A stretch of DNA of 64,000 nt, taken from assembly GCA_963675625.1 (NCBI GenBank), contig OY776497.1:62001-126000 (forward strand), in the 5' to 3' direction. The notes beneath the pieces were generated by a model, which made no database searches, was not told where the DNA came from, and worked only from the letters and a program-made list of their open reading frames with translations. The translations under genes were made by a program, and so were the position numbers. This stretch comes from F22 sp963675625 (GTDB taxonomy: Bacteria; Bacteroidota; Bacteroidia; Bacteroidales; Bacteroidaceae). This document shows positions 8,812-18,044 of this stretch, piece by piece (position 1 is the stretch's first letter; each line of letters opens with the position of its first letter).

Positions 8812-10182
8812 ATGAAATTGAAGCAATTGGTGGTTGCGGTGCTGTGTGCAGTGGCATGTGTATCGTGTAGTGATGATGAAAAGGGAGTATTGACTGTGTT
8901 GAATACAGCTCCTATCAGCGTAAAAAATGCAGGAGGGGATATTGACATTCCGTTTGAAGCAAATACAGATGCTTATGTAACGATCGACGAAGCTAGTACC
9001 TCTTGGTTGAGCTACAAAACAACTCGAAGTGTATCGGAACACTCACTTATTCTTACTGCTACAGAAAATATGGGCGAGGTGGCTCGTACGGCAACAGTGA
9101 CGATCACTTCTACTCGTAAAACGGTAGAACCTACTGTGTTGACTATTACGCAAGCTCCTAAGGTGTATGAAGATCATCGCATGATGTATATTCTTGGAGA
9201 AGGTCGTATGAACAATGCGGATTCTCGATTGGCGATGTATAATTTTAATGATGAATCATTGGATTGCCAGTTCTTTATCTCTCAAAATGAAGGTGCAAAA
9301 TTGGGCGATACAGCACAAGATCTGTTGGTATATGGTAGTAAAGCGTATGTGCTTGTCAATGTATCAGATAAAGTCGTTGTGATGAATGCTGTAACTGGTA
9401 AATTAATTAAAGAGGTTAGTTTTGCAGAAAAGACACAACCTCGTTTTGCTGTGGGAGCCAACGGAAAGGTGTACATGTCTACCTACATGAATGGAGTGGC
9501 TGTAATGGATACCACTTCTTTGGAGATTACAAAAAACATCGCTCTTTCAGGTGCTTTCTCTGAAAACATCGTGCGTATTGATAACAATTTGTATGTGGCA
9601 AACTCTGGGAATAAGGGGGATTCTTTTGGTGGTTCTGGTACTACAGTGTCTGTTGTCTCTCTAGATTCTGAAGAGGAAACAGCTACGATTACAGTTCCAC
9701 AAAATCCTAATCGCTTACGTGTCACAAAAGATAAGCGTCTGTTTTTGAGTTGTTGGGGCAACTGGACTTCAGTGGATGCTCATTTATACGAAATTGACTA
9801 TACCAACAAAGAAGTGTTGGCTAGTTATGAAGATTTTACGTGTAGCAAGATGACTGTCACAGACAAGTATGTGTATTGCTATCATTTCAGCTATATGACC
9901 TATCAGACTGAATACAAGCGTTTGAATCTAGCAACTGATGAAGTAACCGATTATCTAGATAGTTCTGAACCAAGCGGTTATCATCTACAATCGCCTTATG
10001 ACTTGGCTGTCGATCCTTCAAACAATGATGTGTTCTTGTTGGATCAGTCTGGTTGGGTACTTTGGATGAACCAAGAAGGTGCATTAGTGAAGAACTTTGA
10101 ATTGACTCCTGATGGTGTCAATGCTGTTAATCCTAATTGTGTGCGTTTCGTTGATTACAGAGTAGATGTAACTCCGAACTAA
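8812..10182 (+). CDS. btuG: BtuG-like surface B12-binding lipoprotein with BACON domain
   Basis: A 456-residue lipoprotein: signal peptide ending VACVSC at residue 20, then Ser-Asp-Asp-Glu, an acidic start after the Cys that in Bacteroidota favours surface export. Residues ~27-115 form a BACON-type beta sandwich ending TVLTITQAP. Residues ~120-450 show repeated beta-propeller blades (DLLVYGSKAYVLVN, VGANGKVYMSTYMNGV, IVRIDNNLYVANSG, YDLAVDPSNNDVFLL), like the DUF5074/YncE-type propeller of BtuG. BtuG proteins bind cobalamin at the cell surface and pass it to the TonB transporter BtuB. The upstream cobalamin riboswitch supports this strongly. No btuB lies beside it, and a terminator follows directly. 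Confidence 0.72.
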   Translation: MKLKQLVVAVLCAVACVSCSDDEKGVLTVLNTAPISVKNAGGDIDIPFEANTDAYVTIDEASTSWLSYKTTRSVSEHSLILTATENMGEVARTATVTITSTRKTVEPTVLTITQAPKVYEDHRMMYILGEGRMNNADSRLAMYNFNDESLDCQFFISQNEGAKLGDTAQDLLVYGSKAYVLVNVSDKVVVMNAVTGKLIKEVSFAEKTQPRFAVGANGKVYMSTYMNGVAVMDTTSLEITKNIALSGAFSENIVRIDNNLYVANSGNKGDSFGGSGTTVSVVSLDSEEETATITVPQNPNRLRVTKDKRLFLSCWGNWTSVDAHLYEIDYTNKEVLASYEDFTCSKMTVTDKYVYCYHFSYMTYQTEYKRLNLATDEVTDYLDSSEPSGYHLQSPYDLAVDPSNNDVFLLDQSGWVLWMNQEGALVKNFELTPDGVNAVNPNCVRFVDYRVDVTPN

Positions 10183-10213
10183 ACGTATAGTGTATATATG
10201 ATATAAAAGGGGG

Positions 10214-10254
10214 ATCTCCTGTGGCTATTACTAGATAGGCACAGGAGATTTTTA
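10214..10254 (+). terminator. Rho-independent terminator after the BtuG-like gene
   Basis: Stem ATCTCCTGTG (10214-10223) pairs with CACAGGAGAT (10240-10249), 10 bp, followed by a short T run. It makes the riboswitch unit monocistronic. Confidence 0.8.
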
Positions 10255-10342
10255 TATGTATGTGATGACTGTTTTGACAACGTTTGCGGAGTGGGGGAAT
10301 AGGTATCGCTTTAGTATATTGGCAGATGTGTAAGATAGATTG

Positions 10343-10350
10343 TATATTTG
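10343..10350 (+). promoter_or_regulatory. -7 box of the GH13 gene
   Basis: TATATTTG fits the phylum's -7 consensus and lies 47 nt before the chosen start at 10398. No clear -33 TTTG is visible. Confidence 0.5.
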
Positions 10351-10397
10351 TTACTTGATAGAATTATAGACTTTTGTTAACCTCATTATATTCTAAT

Positions 10398-13097
10398 ATG
10401 AATAGATTTATTACATCATGCCTACTGATGGCGTTATGCTGTATCGGGTATGTAAGCGCACAATCGTTTACTGGTGATCAACTGAAGCAAGGCTATGCCG
10501 TTATGGGCGATAAGGTAACGTTTATCTTTGATGAAGCATTGTATGATGTCACTCCTAAGAAAGTGTTTGTTACTGGCGAGTTTAGAGGCTGGGATGCATC
10601 TGCTGATAAAAAGGAGTGGTTCCTCAAGAAAACAGGGCAACAGTGGTTATTGACGATAGATAACACAGACTTCGCAGTCATTAAGCCCAATACTCCATTT
10701 AAGTATCGTGTGGATGATGGGGAGTGGCTTGCGCCTGCTGCGGCCGCTGAAAATATACAAGATGGCAACTTAGTCTTCATGAAAAAGGCCAAAGGAACGT
10801 CATTTAGTGCAGCATTAACTGCACAAGGACTGATCTGGGCCGAAGTGAGCCAAAATAGGCCGTTGGTGGCAGATGCATATCGCATTACGGATGCTAGAGG
10901 AAAAGTGATTCCTGTTGCAGGTGTTATGCCTAATAGTGCTACGTCAGTTATTATCAGACCAGTGGTGCCGCTTAATAAAAAGCATGTTTATTTCCTAGAA
11001 ATTCCTACACAAGGTTTGAAAACCAATTGCAGCTTTGATGGCTGGTTTCGTGATACTTATTCCACTAAGGAGTTAGGGGCTAATGTGGAGGATGGACGGA
11101 CAACGGTGCGTCTCTTTGCTCCTCGTGCTGATTCTGTCAAATTATACTTATATGCTGGCCGATTGGATAAAAAAGCCTATCGAGTAGTCAATATGGTAGA
11201 AGATCATGAGGGTGTTTGGGAATATGCAGTACAGGAAGATCTTCATGGTGTCTACTATGATTTTACGGTACACGGAGCTGATGAACCAGGTAATCATTTT
11301 TATGAAACAACCCATGTACATATCAATGACCCATATGCGCGTGTTAGTGACGATACTTGGGGTAAGTGCCGTATTTGGCATAAAACGACTCCGGCAACTC
11401 CGCTTGTGCACGGCATACCCAAGATGCAAGATGTGATAGCATATGAAGTGCATGTGCAGGACTTTACGGATCAGTTGCCTGTCTCAAAGAAATTAAAGGG
11501 TACCTTCAAGGCTATGACGATGCCTGGACTAACGAATAGTCGAGGCCGAAAAATCGGTTTTGACTACCTAGTAGATCTCGGTATCAACGTAGTGCATCTG
11601 ATGCCAGTACAAGAGTATGTACAGTTCCCAACTGATGATTGGAAAGCATCGTTCAAAGATGATAAATACATGATTAGTCAAGGCATCTCGGAAGAGAATT
11701 ACCAATGGGGATATAGAACATCGTTTGCGATGGCTGTAGAATCTAGATATAGAACCAAAGGAACTACACCTGGTCAAGAACGCAATGAATTTAGAGATTT
11801 AGTTCAAGCTTTTCACGATAAAGGTATTGCCGTGATTATTGATATGGTACCTAACCATACAGCGGAGAATATGGATGGTAATTCTTGGTTTTTCAATTTC
11901 AATGGAATTGATATGCAGTATTATTATCGAACTAAAGATTTTAAACATCTTGGAGCGTATGGTAATGAGGTGAAAACAGAGAATCGTCCGATGACTCAAC
12001 GATGGTTGGTCGATCAGTGCAAGTCTTTCATCAATGAGTTCGGTGTAGATGGATTCCGTATTGATTTGGCTGGACAGGTGGATCAACAAACTTTGACGGC
12101 ACTGAAAGCGCAAATTGGTCAAGATAAGATCGTCTATGGTGAAGCATGGATTGGGTCGAATGATCCAAATTATGAAGCAAATCCTGATTGGGATTGGTAT
12201 AAAGAGGATGCACCTATAACCTTCTTTCAAGATGACTCTCGTGGTGCCTATAAAGGTCCAGTGTTTGAACTAAAAGACAAATTGAAGGACCGAGGATGGT
12301 CTGGTGGTAAATTTACCGATAGACCTCTTGTGATGAAAGGACTTGCCAATAAGTTTAAGGATGATAAGACGCCATTATCGGGTATTAGTTACCTAGATAT
12401 TCACGACAATTTCGCCTTAGCCGATCAGTTTGGTGGGGATCATTTTGATGGGCGCACATCGGTAGATCAAGATGAATATAAGATTGCAACGACGTTGTTG
12501 TACACGACGCTAGGCCCTATCGTAACGCATGGAGGATCAGAAATTATGCGCAGCAAAGCATCGGCACCATTGAAGGAGGTCGTGAAACAAACAAAGGCTG
12601 GTTTTAAGGTGTATATGCATGGATACAGAGATACGTACAACATGCGTAAGGCGAATGAATTTGTTTGGAAAACAGTAGGGCAAAAACCGACGAAACATAA
12701 TTCAAATGATTACGATAATATGCTAGCATTCTGGAAGGGATTGAATGCATTCCGTTTATCGCCATATGGGGCTGTCTTTCGTGTAGCTGATGCAGTTCCA
12801 GAAGGATATTATGCATGGATCACTCCACAAGATAATAGTTTATTGGGATACTGTGTAGACAACAAAGTCATGGTTTTAATAAATGCAGGGGAAAAGAATA
12901 ATGCTTTTAAAGAAGTGCATTTCCCTGCCGGTCAATGGCAATTAATTGCTACAACCAAGGCCGTCAATTACAAAGAAGGTGTAAAAGGACCCAAAAAACT
13001 AAAACAGATACATGGGGATCTTACCATTGATGTACCTATGGCTGCTACCTCACTGTATATCTGGGTAAACACGAGTCAAGATGTTGTTAAAATGTAA
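10398..13097 (+). CDS. Secreted GH13 glycoside hydrolase, pullulanase-like
   Basis: A 899-residue enzyme acting on alpha-glucans. I start it at ATG 10398 because a clean signal peptide follows (MNRFITSCLLMALCCIGYVSAQ); an upstream in-frame ATG would add 8 residues that break it. Two E-set/CBM48-like domains come first (about 20-115 and 220-300), then the GH13 barrel: VIIDMVPNH, the nucleophile Asp556 in DGFRIDLAG, the acid/base Glu582 in YGEAWIG, and the stabiliser Asp670 in DIHDNFAL. YQWGY before region I recalls the YNWGY of type I pullulanases. The C-terminal beta domain ends IWVNTSQ. Debranching of starch-like polymers outside the inner membrane is likely; exact specificity is inferred. 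Confidence 0.82.
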   Translation: MNRFITSCLLMALCCIGYVSAQSFTGDQLKQGYAVMGDKVTFIFDEALYDVTPKKVFVTGEFRGWDASADKKEWFLKKTGQQWLLTIDNTDFAVIKPNTPFKYRVDDGEWLAPAAAAENIQDGNLVFMKKAKGTSFSAALTAQGLIWAEVSQNRPLVADAYRITDARGKVIPVAGVMPNSATSVIIRPVVPLNKKHVYFLEIPTQGLKTNCSFDGWFRDTYSTKELGANVEDGRTTVRLFAPRADSVKLYLYAGRLDKKAYRVVNMVEDHEGVWEYAVQEDLHGVYYDFTVHGADEPGNHFYETTHVHINDPYARVSDDTWGKCRIWHKTTPATPLVHGIPKMQDVIAYEVHVQDFTDQLPVSKKLKGTFKAMTMPGLTNSRGRKIGFDYLVDLGINVVHLMPVQEYVQFPTDDWKASFKDDKYMISQGISEENYQWGYRTSFAMAVESRYRTKGTTPGQERNEFRDLVQAFHDKGIAVIIDMVPNHTAENMDGNSWFFNFNGIDMQYYYRTKDFKHLGAYGNEVKTENRPMTQRWLVDQCKSFINEFGVDGFRIDLAGQVDQQTLTALKAQIGQDKIVYGEAWIGSNDPNYEANPDWDWYKEDAPITFFQDDSRGAYKGPVFELKDKLKDRGWSGGKFTDRPLVMKGLANKFKDDKTPLSGISYLDIHDNFALADQFGGDHFDGRTSVDQDEYKIATTLLYTTLGPIVTHGGSEIMRSKASAPLKEVVKQTKAGFKVYMHGYRDTYNMRKANEFVWKTVGQKPTKHNSNDYDNMLAFWKGLNAFRLSPYGAVFRVADAVPEGYYAWITPQDNSLLGYCVDNKVMVLINAGEKNNAFKEVHFPAGQWQLIATTKAVNYKEGVKGPKKLKQIHGDLTIDVPMAATSLYIWVNTSQDVVKM

Positions 13098-13249
13098 ACT
13101 AAACTAGTCATTATCAGTCTGTTACAAAAAAATAAATGGACTAAATACGCCTCTCTTATTGAACTGCATTTTCTGTATGGCATGTATCATAGTCAAGAAA
13201 TACACTTCAATATGGGAGGTGTTTTATAATTCTTAAAATACCAGCAATC

Positions 13250-13281
13250 TTTGGTTTTTTAAAAGGTTGCTAGTATATTTG
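13250..13281 (+). promoter_or_regulatory. Promoter of the second initiating transferase
   Basis: TTTG at 13250-13253 and TATATTTG at 13274-13281 with 20 nt between, a full match to the phylum's promoter layout. It lies 60 nt before the start codon at 13342. Confidence 0.7.
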
Positions 13282-13341
13282 TCTGCAATTGTGGGTCGTG
13301 AGGACATGAGTCACAAGCATATAACCTTTTAACTAGTATTT

Positions 13342-14760
13342 ATGGATAGCCGAGAATCGAAGCATGGAACAAGCACTGTTATTCCTTTCTTAACATCACT
13401 AGGAGATGTCTTAGTGGGCAATGCTGTTTTCATTATCTTTTTTATGTTTATTGATCGAATGAGCATAGAAGAAGTCTGTATCTCCAATTTACGACTCCTT
13501 GTTTTATATAATGTAAGCTACTTCTTAAGTGGCATGCAGCGCAACTATAGTTATAAGATTCGATTTGGTCAAGCTGCCCAGATGTTGCGTAAGATATTCA
13601 GTATAATTATCTGGTGGAGTGGTATTTTCTTTGTGCTTTCATTTCTTGTCGTGGCACATATAGACCAAAGAATTGAACCTATCGTGTATCTCTTACTCAT
13701 AGAAGCCTGTGCTATCTTAACTTGGCGTATGATCGTACGAGGTGTGCTGCATGTTTACCGTGAGGTAGGGGGGAACAACCGAAATATCGTGTTCTTAGGC
13801 AATTCAAAGAGTATACGTCGTCTATTTGACACCACCAATTTAAATCCATTTACTGGTTTGAAGGCTATGGGGTATTTTGCAGAAACTCCTATGGAAGATG
13901 AACCAGAGGGCTTGAATTATTTGGGAGATCTTAGCAGCATGTATCCGTGGTTTATGGAGCATAAGGTGGAGGTGGATCGCATCTATAGTCATGTGAGTAG
14001 TGAATACTCTGAGATGATATTACCTATCGTTAAACTGGCCGAGGAGAACTGTATCCATATGTTCTTTATACCTAGTTTGCATAAATACTTTAAGCGAAGT
14101 ATGAAGTTCAGTGTCTTAGATCGGGTACCGCTATTGACGATGCGGGATGAACCGCTAGACAACGACGTCAACAGATGGGCGAAGCGTGTCTTTGATGTGG
14201 TCTTTGCACTGTTGGTCATTGTGCTGGTATTTCCATGGTTATTGCCTATAGTATGGGTGGGCACGATGTTGAGTTCCCCTGGACCACTGTTCTTTAAACA
14301 GCTGCGTACAGGGTTGGATGGTAAAAATTTCTATTGCTATAAATTCCGCAGTATGAAAATCAACAAAGATGCGGACAAGCTACAGGCAACTAAAAATGAT
14401 CCACGTAAAACAAAATGGGGAAATTTCCTGCGGAAGTCCAATATTGATGAACTACCACAATTTTGGAATGTACTAACAGGAAGCATGAGTGTGGTCGGTC
14501 CACGACCACATATGCTAGCACATACTGAAGAATATTCGGCATTGATTAGTAAGTACATGGTGAGACATCTGGTCAAACCAGGGATTACTGGCTATGCGCA
14601 AGTTACTGGATTTCGTGGAGAAACCAAACAATTGTCTGAAATGGAAGGAAGAGTGGAACGTGACATCTGGTACCTGGAAAATTGGACGATGTTTTTGGAT
14701 CTTAAAATTGTATTTCTTACAATATATAATGTCGTGAAGGGGGAGGAAAAAGCTTACTAA
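13342..14760 (+). CDS. Polyprenyl glycosylphosphotransferase (WbaP/WcaJ type)
   Basis: A 472-residue bitopic initiating transferase that moves a hexose-1-phosphate to undecaprenyl phosphate. N-terminal membrane segments (about 15-35, 40-60, 85-105, 110-130) are followed by a nucleotide-binding-like region starting NIVFLGNSKSIRR. The catalytic C-terminal domain has its re-entrant helix RVFDVVFALLVIVLVFPW, then SPGPLFFKQLRTGLDGK, FYCYKFRSMK, IDELPQFWNVLTGSMS, VGPRPHM and KPGITGYAQVTGFRGET. It has its own promoter and stands apart from the first cluster, which has a WecA-type initiator of an unrelated fold. It may start a separate exopolysaccharide. Confidence 0.9.
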   Translation: MDSRESKHGTSTVIPFLTSLGDVLVGNAVFIIFFMFIDRMSIEEVCISNLRLLVLYNVSYFLSGMQRNYSYKIRFGQAAQMLRKIFSIIIWWSGIFFVLSFLVVAHIDQRIEPIVYLLLIEACAILTWRMIVRGVLHVYREVGGNNRNIVFLGNSKSIRRLFDTTNLNPFTGLKAMGYFAETPMEDEPEGLNYLGDLSSMYPWFMEHKVEVDRIYSHVSSEYSEMILPIVKLAEENCIHMFFIPSLHKYFKRSMKFSVLDRVPLLTMRDEPLDNDVNRWAKRVFDVVFALLVIVLVFPWLLPIVWVGTMLSSPGPLFFKQLRTGLDGKNFYCYKFRSMKINKDADKLQATKNDPRKTKWGNFLRKSNIDELPQFWNVLTGSMSVVGPRPHMLAHTEEYSALISKYMVRHLVKPGITGYAQVTGFRGETKQLSEMEGRVERDIWYLENWTMFLDLKIVFLTIYNVVKGEEKAY

Positions 14761-14806
14761 TCAGAAAAAAAAGCCCCCACAAAGAGAGAAGTTGCGAAAT
14801 ACTTTG

Positions 14807-14814
14807 TACCTTTG
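14807..14814 (+). promoter_or_regulatory. -7 box of the phosphohexomutase gene
   Basis: TACCTTTG matches TAnnTTTG and lies 41 nt before the start at 14856. A -33 element is not evident. Confidence 0.5.
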
Positions 14815-14855
14815 TGACACAAAACAAATCATTATAATATAAAACGATTTTATAC

Positions 14856-16598
14856 ATGGGAAATCAAGAACTTATCAAGCAAGTAACAGAAAAGGCCAAT
14901 CAATGGCTTTCACCTGCTTACAACGCTGAGACACAAGCGGAAATCAAACGCATGCTTGAAGCTGAAGACAAAACGGAACTAATCGAGTGCTTTTATAAAG
15001 ACCTTGAATTTGGTACTGGTGGTCTTCGTGGTATTATGGGTGCAGGTTCAAACCGCATGAATATCTATACTGTTGGTGCAGCTACTCAGGGCTTGTCTAA
15101 CTATATCAATAAGCAGTTCCCAGACAAACAAATGAGTGTTGTTGTGGGTCATGACTGTCGTAATAATAGCCGTTTGTTCGCAGAAATCTCTGCAAATATT
15201 TTCTCTGCAAACGGTATCAAGGTGTATCTTTTTGAAGATCTACGCCCAACTCCAGAAATGTCTTTCGCTATCCGTGAACTTGGTTGCGTGAGTGGTATTA
15301 TCTTGACTGCATCACACAATCCTAAAGAATACAATGGATATAAAGCCTATTGGGATGATGGTGCACAAGTATTGGCTCCACACGATAAGGGTATCATCGA
15401 CGAAGTAAACTTGGTGAAAACTGAAGATATTAAGTTTGAAGGCAACAAAGAACTTATCCAAATTATCGGTGAAGATGTCGATAAGAAGTATCTTGATGCA
15501 GTTAAAACGGTATCTATCGAGCCAGAAGTCATCGCTCGTCACAAAGATATGAAGATTGTATATACTCCTATCCATGGTACTGGTATCACATTGATTCCAC
15601 GTGCATTGAAGATGTGGGGATTTGAAAATATCATCAATGTACCAGAACAAGATGTGATCTCTGGTGATTTCCCAACTGTGGAATCTCCAAATCCTGAAGT
15701 AGGTAGTGCATTGGCTATGGCTATTGAGAAAGCAAAAGAAACTGATGCTGAACTAGTGATGGCATCCGATCCTGATGCAGACCGTGTAGGTATCTCAATC
15801 AAAGACGATAAAGGTGAGTGGATCTTGGTTAATGGTAACCAAACTTGTATGATCTACTTGTATTATATCCTTTCTCAATACAAGAAGTTGGGTAAGTTGA
15901 CAGGCAACGAATATTGCGTGAAGACTATCGTAACAACAGAAATGATCAAGGAAATCGCTGATAAAAACAACATCGAAATGCTTGATTGCTACACTGGATT
16001 CAAGTGGATTGCTCGCGAAGTACGTCTTCGTGAAGGTCAGATGAAGTATATTGGTGGTGGTGAAGAAAGCTACGGATTTATGGCTGAAGATTTCTGCCGT
16101 GATAAAGATGCTGTTTCTGCATGCTGTTTGATTTCTGAAATCGCTGCATGGGCTAAGGACAATGGCAAGAGCTTGTACCAAATGCTTCAAGACATCTACG
16201 TAGAATACGGTTTCTCTAAAGAAAAAGGTATCAGCGTTGTGAAGAAGGGTAAGAGTGGTGCAGAAGAAATCGCTCAGATGATGGAAGACTTCCGTGTCAA
16301 TCCTCCTGCAAGTTTAGCTGGTAGCAAGGTGGTCACAATCAAAGATTACCAAACTTTGAAGATGACCAATACTGCAGATTGCAGCGAATCTGATTTGGAT
16401 TTCCCTGCTACAAGCAATGTACTTCAGTATTTCACAGAAGATGGTTCTAAGGTTAGTGTACGTCCTTCTGGTACAGAACCTAAGATCAAATTCTACATCG
16501 AAGTTAAGGGAGAATGTGCATCTCGTGAAGCTTACCGTGAAGCTGATGCACAAGCAGACGCGAAGATCGAAGCTGTTATGAAAGATCTTGGTATCTAA
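14856..16598 (+). CDS. Phosphoglucomutase/phosphomannomutase family protein
   Basis: A 580-residue alpha-D-phosphohexomutase interconverting hexose 1- and 6-phosphates, which feeds nucleotide-sugar synthesis. The phosphoserine loop is TASHNP with Ser153. The metal loop is DPDADRVG, the sugar-binding loop GGGEESYGF, and the phosphate-binding loop RPSGTEPKIKFYI near the end, so all four domains are present. Length fits the long PgmB-like subfamily in Bacteroidota rather than the ~450-residue ManB type. It follows the sugar transferase gene but has its own -7 box and is closed by a strong terminator. Codon use is strongly biased, as expected for a well-expressed gene. Confidence 0.92.
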   Translation: MGNQELIKQVTEKANQWLSPAYNAETQAEIKRMLEAEDKTELIECFYKDLEFGTGGLRGIMGAGSNRMNIYTVGAATQGLSNYINKQFPDKQMSVVVGHDCRNNSRLFAEISANIFSANGIKVYLFEDLRPTPEMSFAIRELGCVSGIILTASHNPKEYNGYKAYWDDGAQVLAPHDKGIIDEVNLVKTEDIKFEGNKELIQIIGEDVDKKYLDAVKTVSIEPEVIARHKDMKIVYTPIHGTGITLIPRALKMWGFENIINVPEQDVISGDFPTVESPNPEVGSALAMAIEKAKETDAELVMASDPDADRVGISIKDDKGEWILVNGNQTCMIYLYYILSQYKKLGKLTGNEYCVKTIVTTEMIKEIADKNNIEMLDCYTGFKWIAREVRLREGQMKYIGGGEESYGFMAEDFCRDKDAVSACCLISEIAAWAKDNGKSLYQMLQDIYVEYGFSKEKGISVVKKGKSGAEEIAQMMEDFRVNPPASLAGSKVVTIKDYQTLKMTNTADCSESDLDFPATSNVLQYFTEDGSKVSVRPSGTEPKIKFYIEVKGECASREAYREADAQADAKIEAVMKDLGI

Positions 16599-16643
16599 TT
16601 AATGAGCAAACAATAGCAGCTCATGCTGTTGGAATACTATAAA

Positions 16644-16683
16644 ATAGCCTGTCAAAACGTTGATTTTGACAGGCTATATTTTT
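16644..16683 (+). terminator. Terminator after the phosphohexomutase gene
   Basis: A 14-bp perfect stem, ATAGCCTGTCAAAA (16644-16657) with TTTTGACAGGCTAT (16664-16677), has a 6-nt loop and is followed by ATTTTT. Confidence 0.88.
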
Positions 16684-16704
16684 GTATTTGTGTGGGATAT
16701 ACGA

Positions 16705-16835
16705 AAGAGTAAACCGAGAAGTATATGAGAACAAACTGAGAAGTATATAAGAGCGCGCTACCATATACTTGACAACAGGGCTAGCACGTATATAAGAGCT
16801 CGCTCTTATATACTTCTCGGTTTGCTCTCATATAA
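16705..16835. repeat. Three diverged copies of a ~25-nt unit, the last inverted
   Basis: The unit AAACCGAGAAGTATA occurs at 16711-16725, as AAACTGAGAAGTATA at 16733-16747, and inverted at about 16809-16823. Each copy is preceded by GAG and followed by TATAAGAG or TATGAGA-like bases. TATAAGAG-CTCG-CTCTTATA at 16791-16810 forms its own hairpin. The stretch lies between two terminators of convergent genes and shows no ORF. Confidence 0.7.
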
Positions 16836-16863
16836 ATGTCCGCTTTTTTGCGCACATATAACA

Positions 16864-16900
16864 AAAAAGAAGAGCCTATCAGCGACAACTGATAGGCTCT
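16864..16900 (-). terminator. Terminator of the permease-tgt-lon transcript
   Basis: Stem AGAGCCTATCAG (16871-16882) pairs with CTGATAGGCTCT (16889-16900), 12 bp with a 6-nt loop. Read on the minus strand it is followed by TTCTTTTTTGTT. Confidence 0.82.
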
Positions 16901-16929
16901 CTTTCATATATAAAATACGCATTTATTCT

Positions 16930-18024
16930 TTATCTTGGGGCTTTTCTATAGAGATACCATGCAATACCAGCATAAATAATATTGGGTATCCATACGGCTA
17001 TTATAGGGGGAGTATTTCCGTTGACGGAAAATGTAGAGGAAACTGTTTGGAACAAAATATATCCAAAACTAAGTGCTAAACCTACACCAAGCTGAAATCC
17101 CATACCTCCCTTGATCTTACGTGACGATAACGACGCGCCGATAATGGTGAGGATAAAACTAGCCATAGCCATAGCTATGCGCTTATGATATTCTATTTCG
17201 AAAGCCTTAGTATTCGCAAAGCCACGTGCTTTTTGCTTTGCTATATAAGCAGACAGCTCAGCCGATGTCATTGTTTCTTCCTCGTTGCGTTGAACGAGGA
17301 AAATAGCTGGATCCATATTGATAACAGAGTCGACTTTGGTTCCTCGAATAATCTTTTCATGCATACCATCCATGGTGCGGATAGTATAGTCTTTGATTGT
17401 CCAAGTATTGACCCGGGTCGTATCATAGACAGCGCGACGAGCCGTTAGATGACTTACCAGTTTTTTATTCACGAATTTATCCAAGCTAAATCGACGAGCC
17501 GTTTTGCTATAGTTATCATAGTGCCCAATATAGGCTACGACTCCATCACTGACTATCAACTGAATATTACTCGCACTGGTGACTTCACGCTTCTTGTAAT
17601 ATTTATTTTCAAATGCGATTCTTGTTTTACTTCCCTTTGGAATCACATAACTGCTCAGCGTAATGGTTACAATGGATATCAATGCCGCAGATATCATGTA
17701 GGGACGCATCAGTCGACGAAAACTCATACCAGTAGACAGCATCGCAATAATCTCACTCTGATCAGCTAGTCGTGACGTGAAGAATATGACAGCAATAAAG
17801 ACAAAAAGTGGGCTGAATAGGTTAGAGAAATAAGGAATAAAGTTTAGGTAATAATCAAAAATAATGGCGCTCCACGGAGCATCATGTGCCATGAATTTAT
17901 CCATACGCTCGTTGAAGTCAAAGACCACAGCAATGGATATAATTAGGGCTATGGAGAAAAAATATGTCCCCAAAAACTTTTTGATTATATACCAATCTAT
18001 TTTTCGTATAAATTTATTGCTCAT
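16930..18024 (-). CDS. LptF/LptG-family (YjgP/YjgQ) permease
   Basis: A 364-residue inner-membrane protein of the lipopolysaccharide export ABC transporter family. The N-terminus IDWYIIKKFLGTYFFSIALIISIAVVFDF is the typical first membrane segment (quoted here in pieces: IDWYIIKKFLGTYFF, then SIALIISIAVVFDF). Three N-terminal segments, a periplasmic beta-jellyroll region (about 125-270) and three C-terminal segments give the usual six. LptF and LptG cannot be told apart here. It is 20 nt downstream of tgt on the same strand, a pairing common in Bacteroidota. Confidence 0.85.
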   Translation of the reverse strand: MSNKFIRKIDWYIIKKFLGTYFFSIALIISIAVVFDFNERMDKFMAHDAPWSAIIFDYYLNFIPYFSNLFSPLFVFIAVIFFTSRLADQSEIIAMLSTGMSFRRLMRPYMISAALISIVTITLSSYVIPKGSKTRIAFENKYYKKREVTSASNIQLIVSDGVVAYIGHYDNYSKTARRFSLDKFVNKKLVSHLTARRAVYDTTRVNTWTIKDYTIRTMDGMHEKIIRGTKVDSVINMDPAIFLVQRNEEETMTSAELSAYIAKQKARGFANTKAFEIEYHKRIAMAMASFILTIIGASLSSRKIKGGMGFQLGVGLALSFGYILFQTVSSTFSVNGNTPPIIAVWIPNIIYAGIAWYLYRKAPR

Positions 18025-18044
18025 AAGCTTAAGTTATACCTCAT

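Noticed and set aside
11799..12230. 143-codon minus-strand frame
   Set aside because: Antisense to the GH13 catalytic domain, with the composition of a shadow frame.
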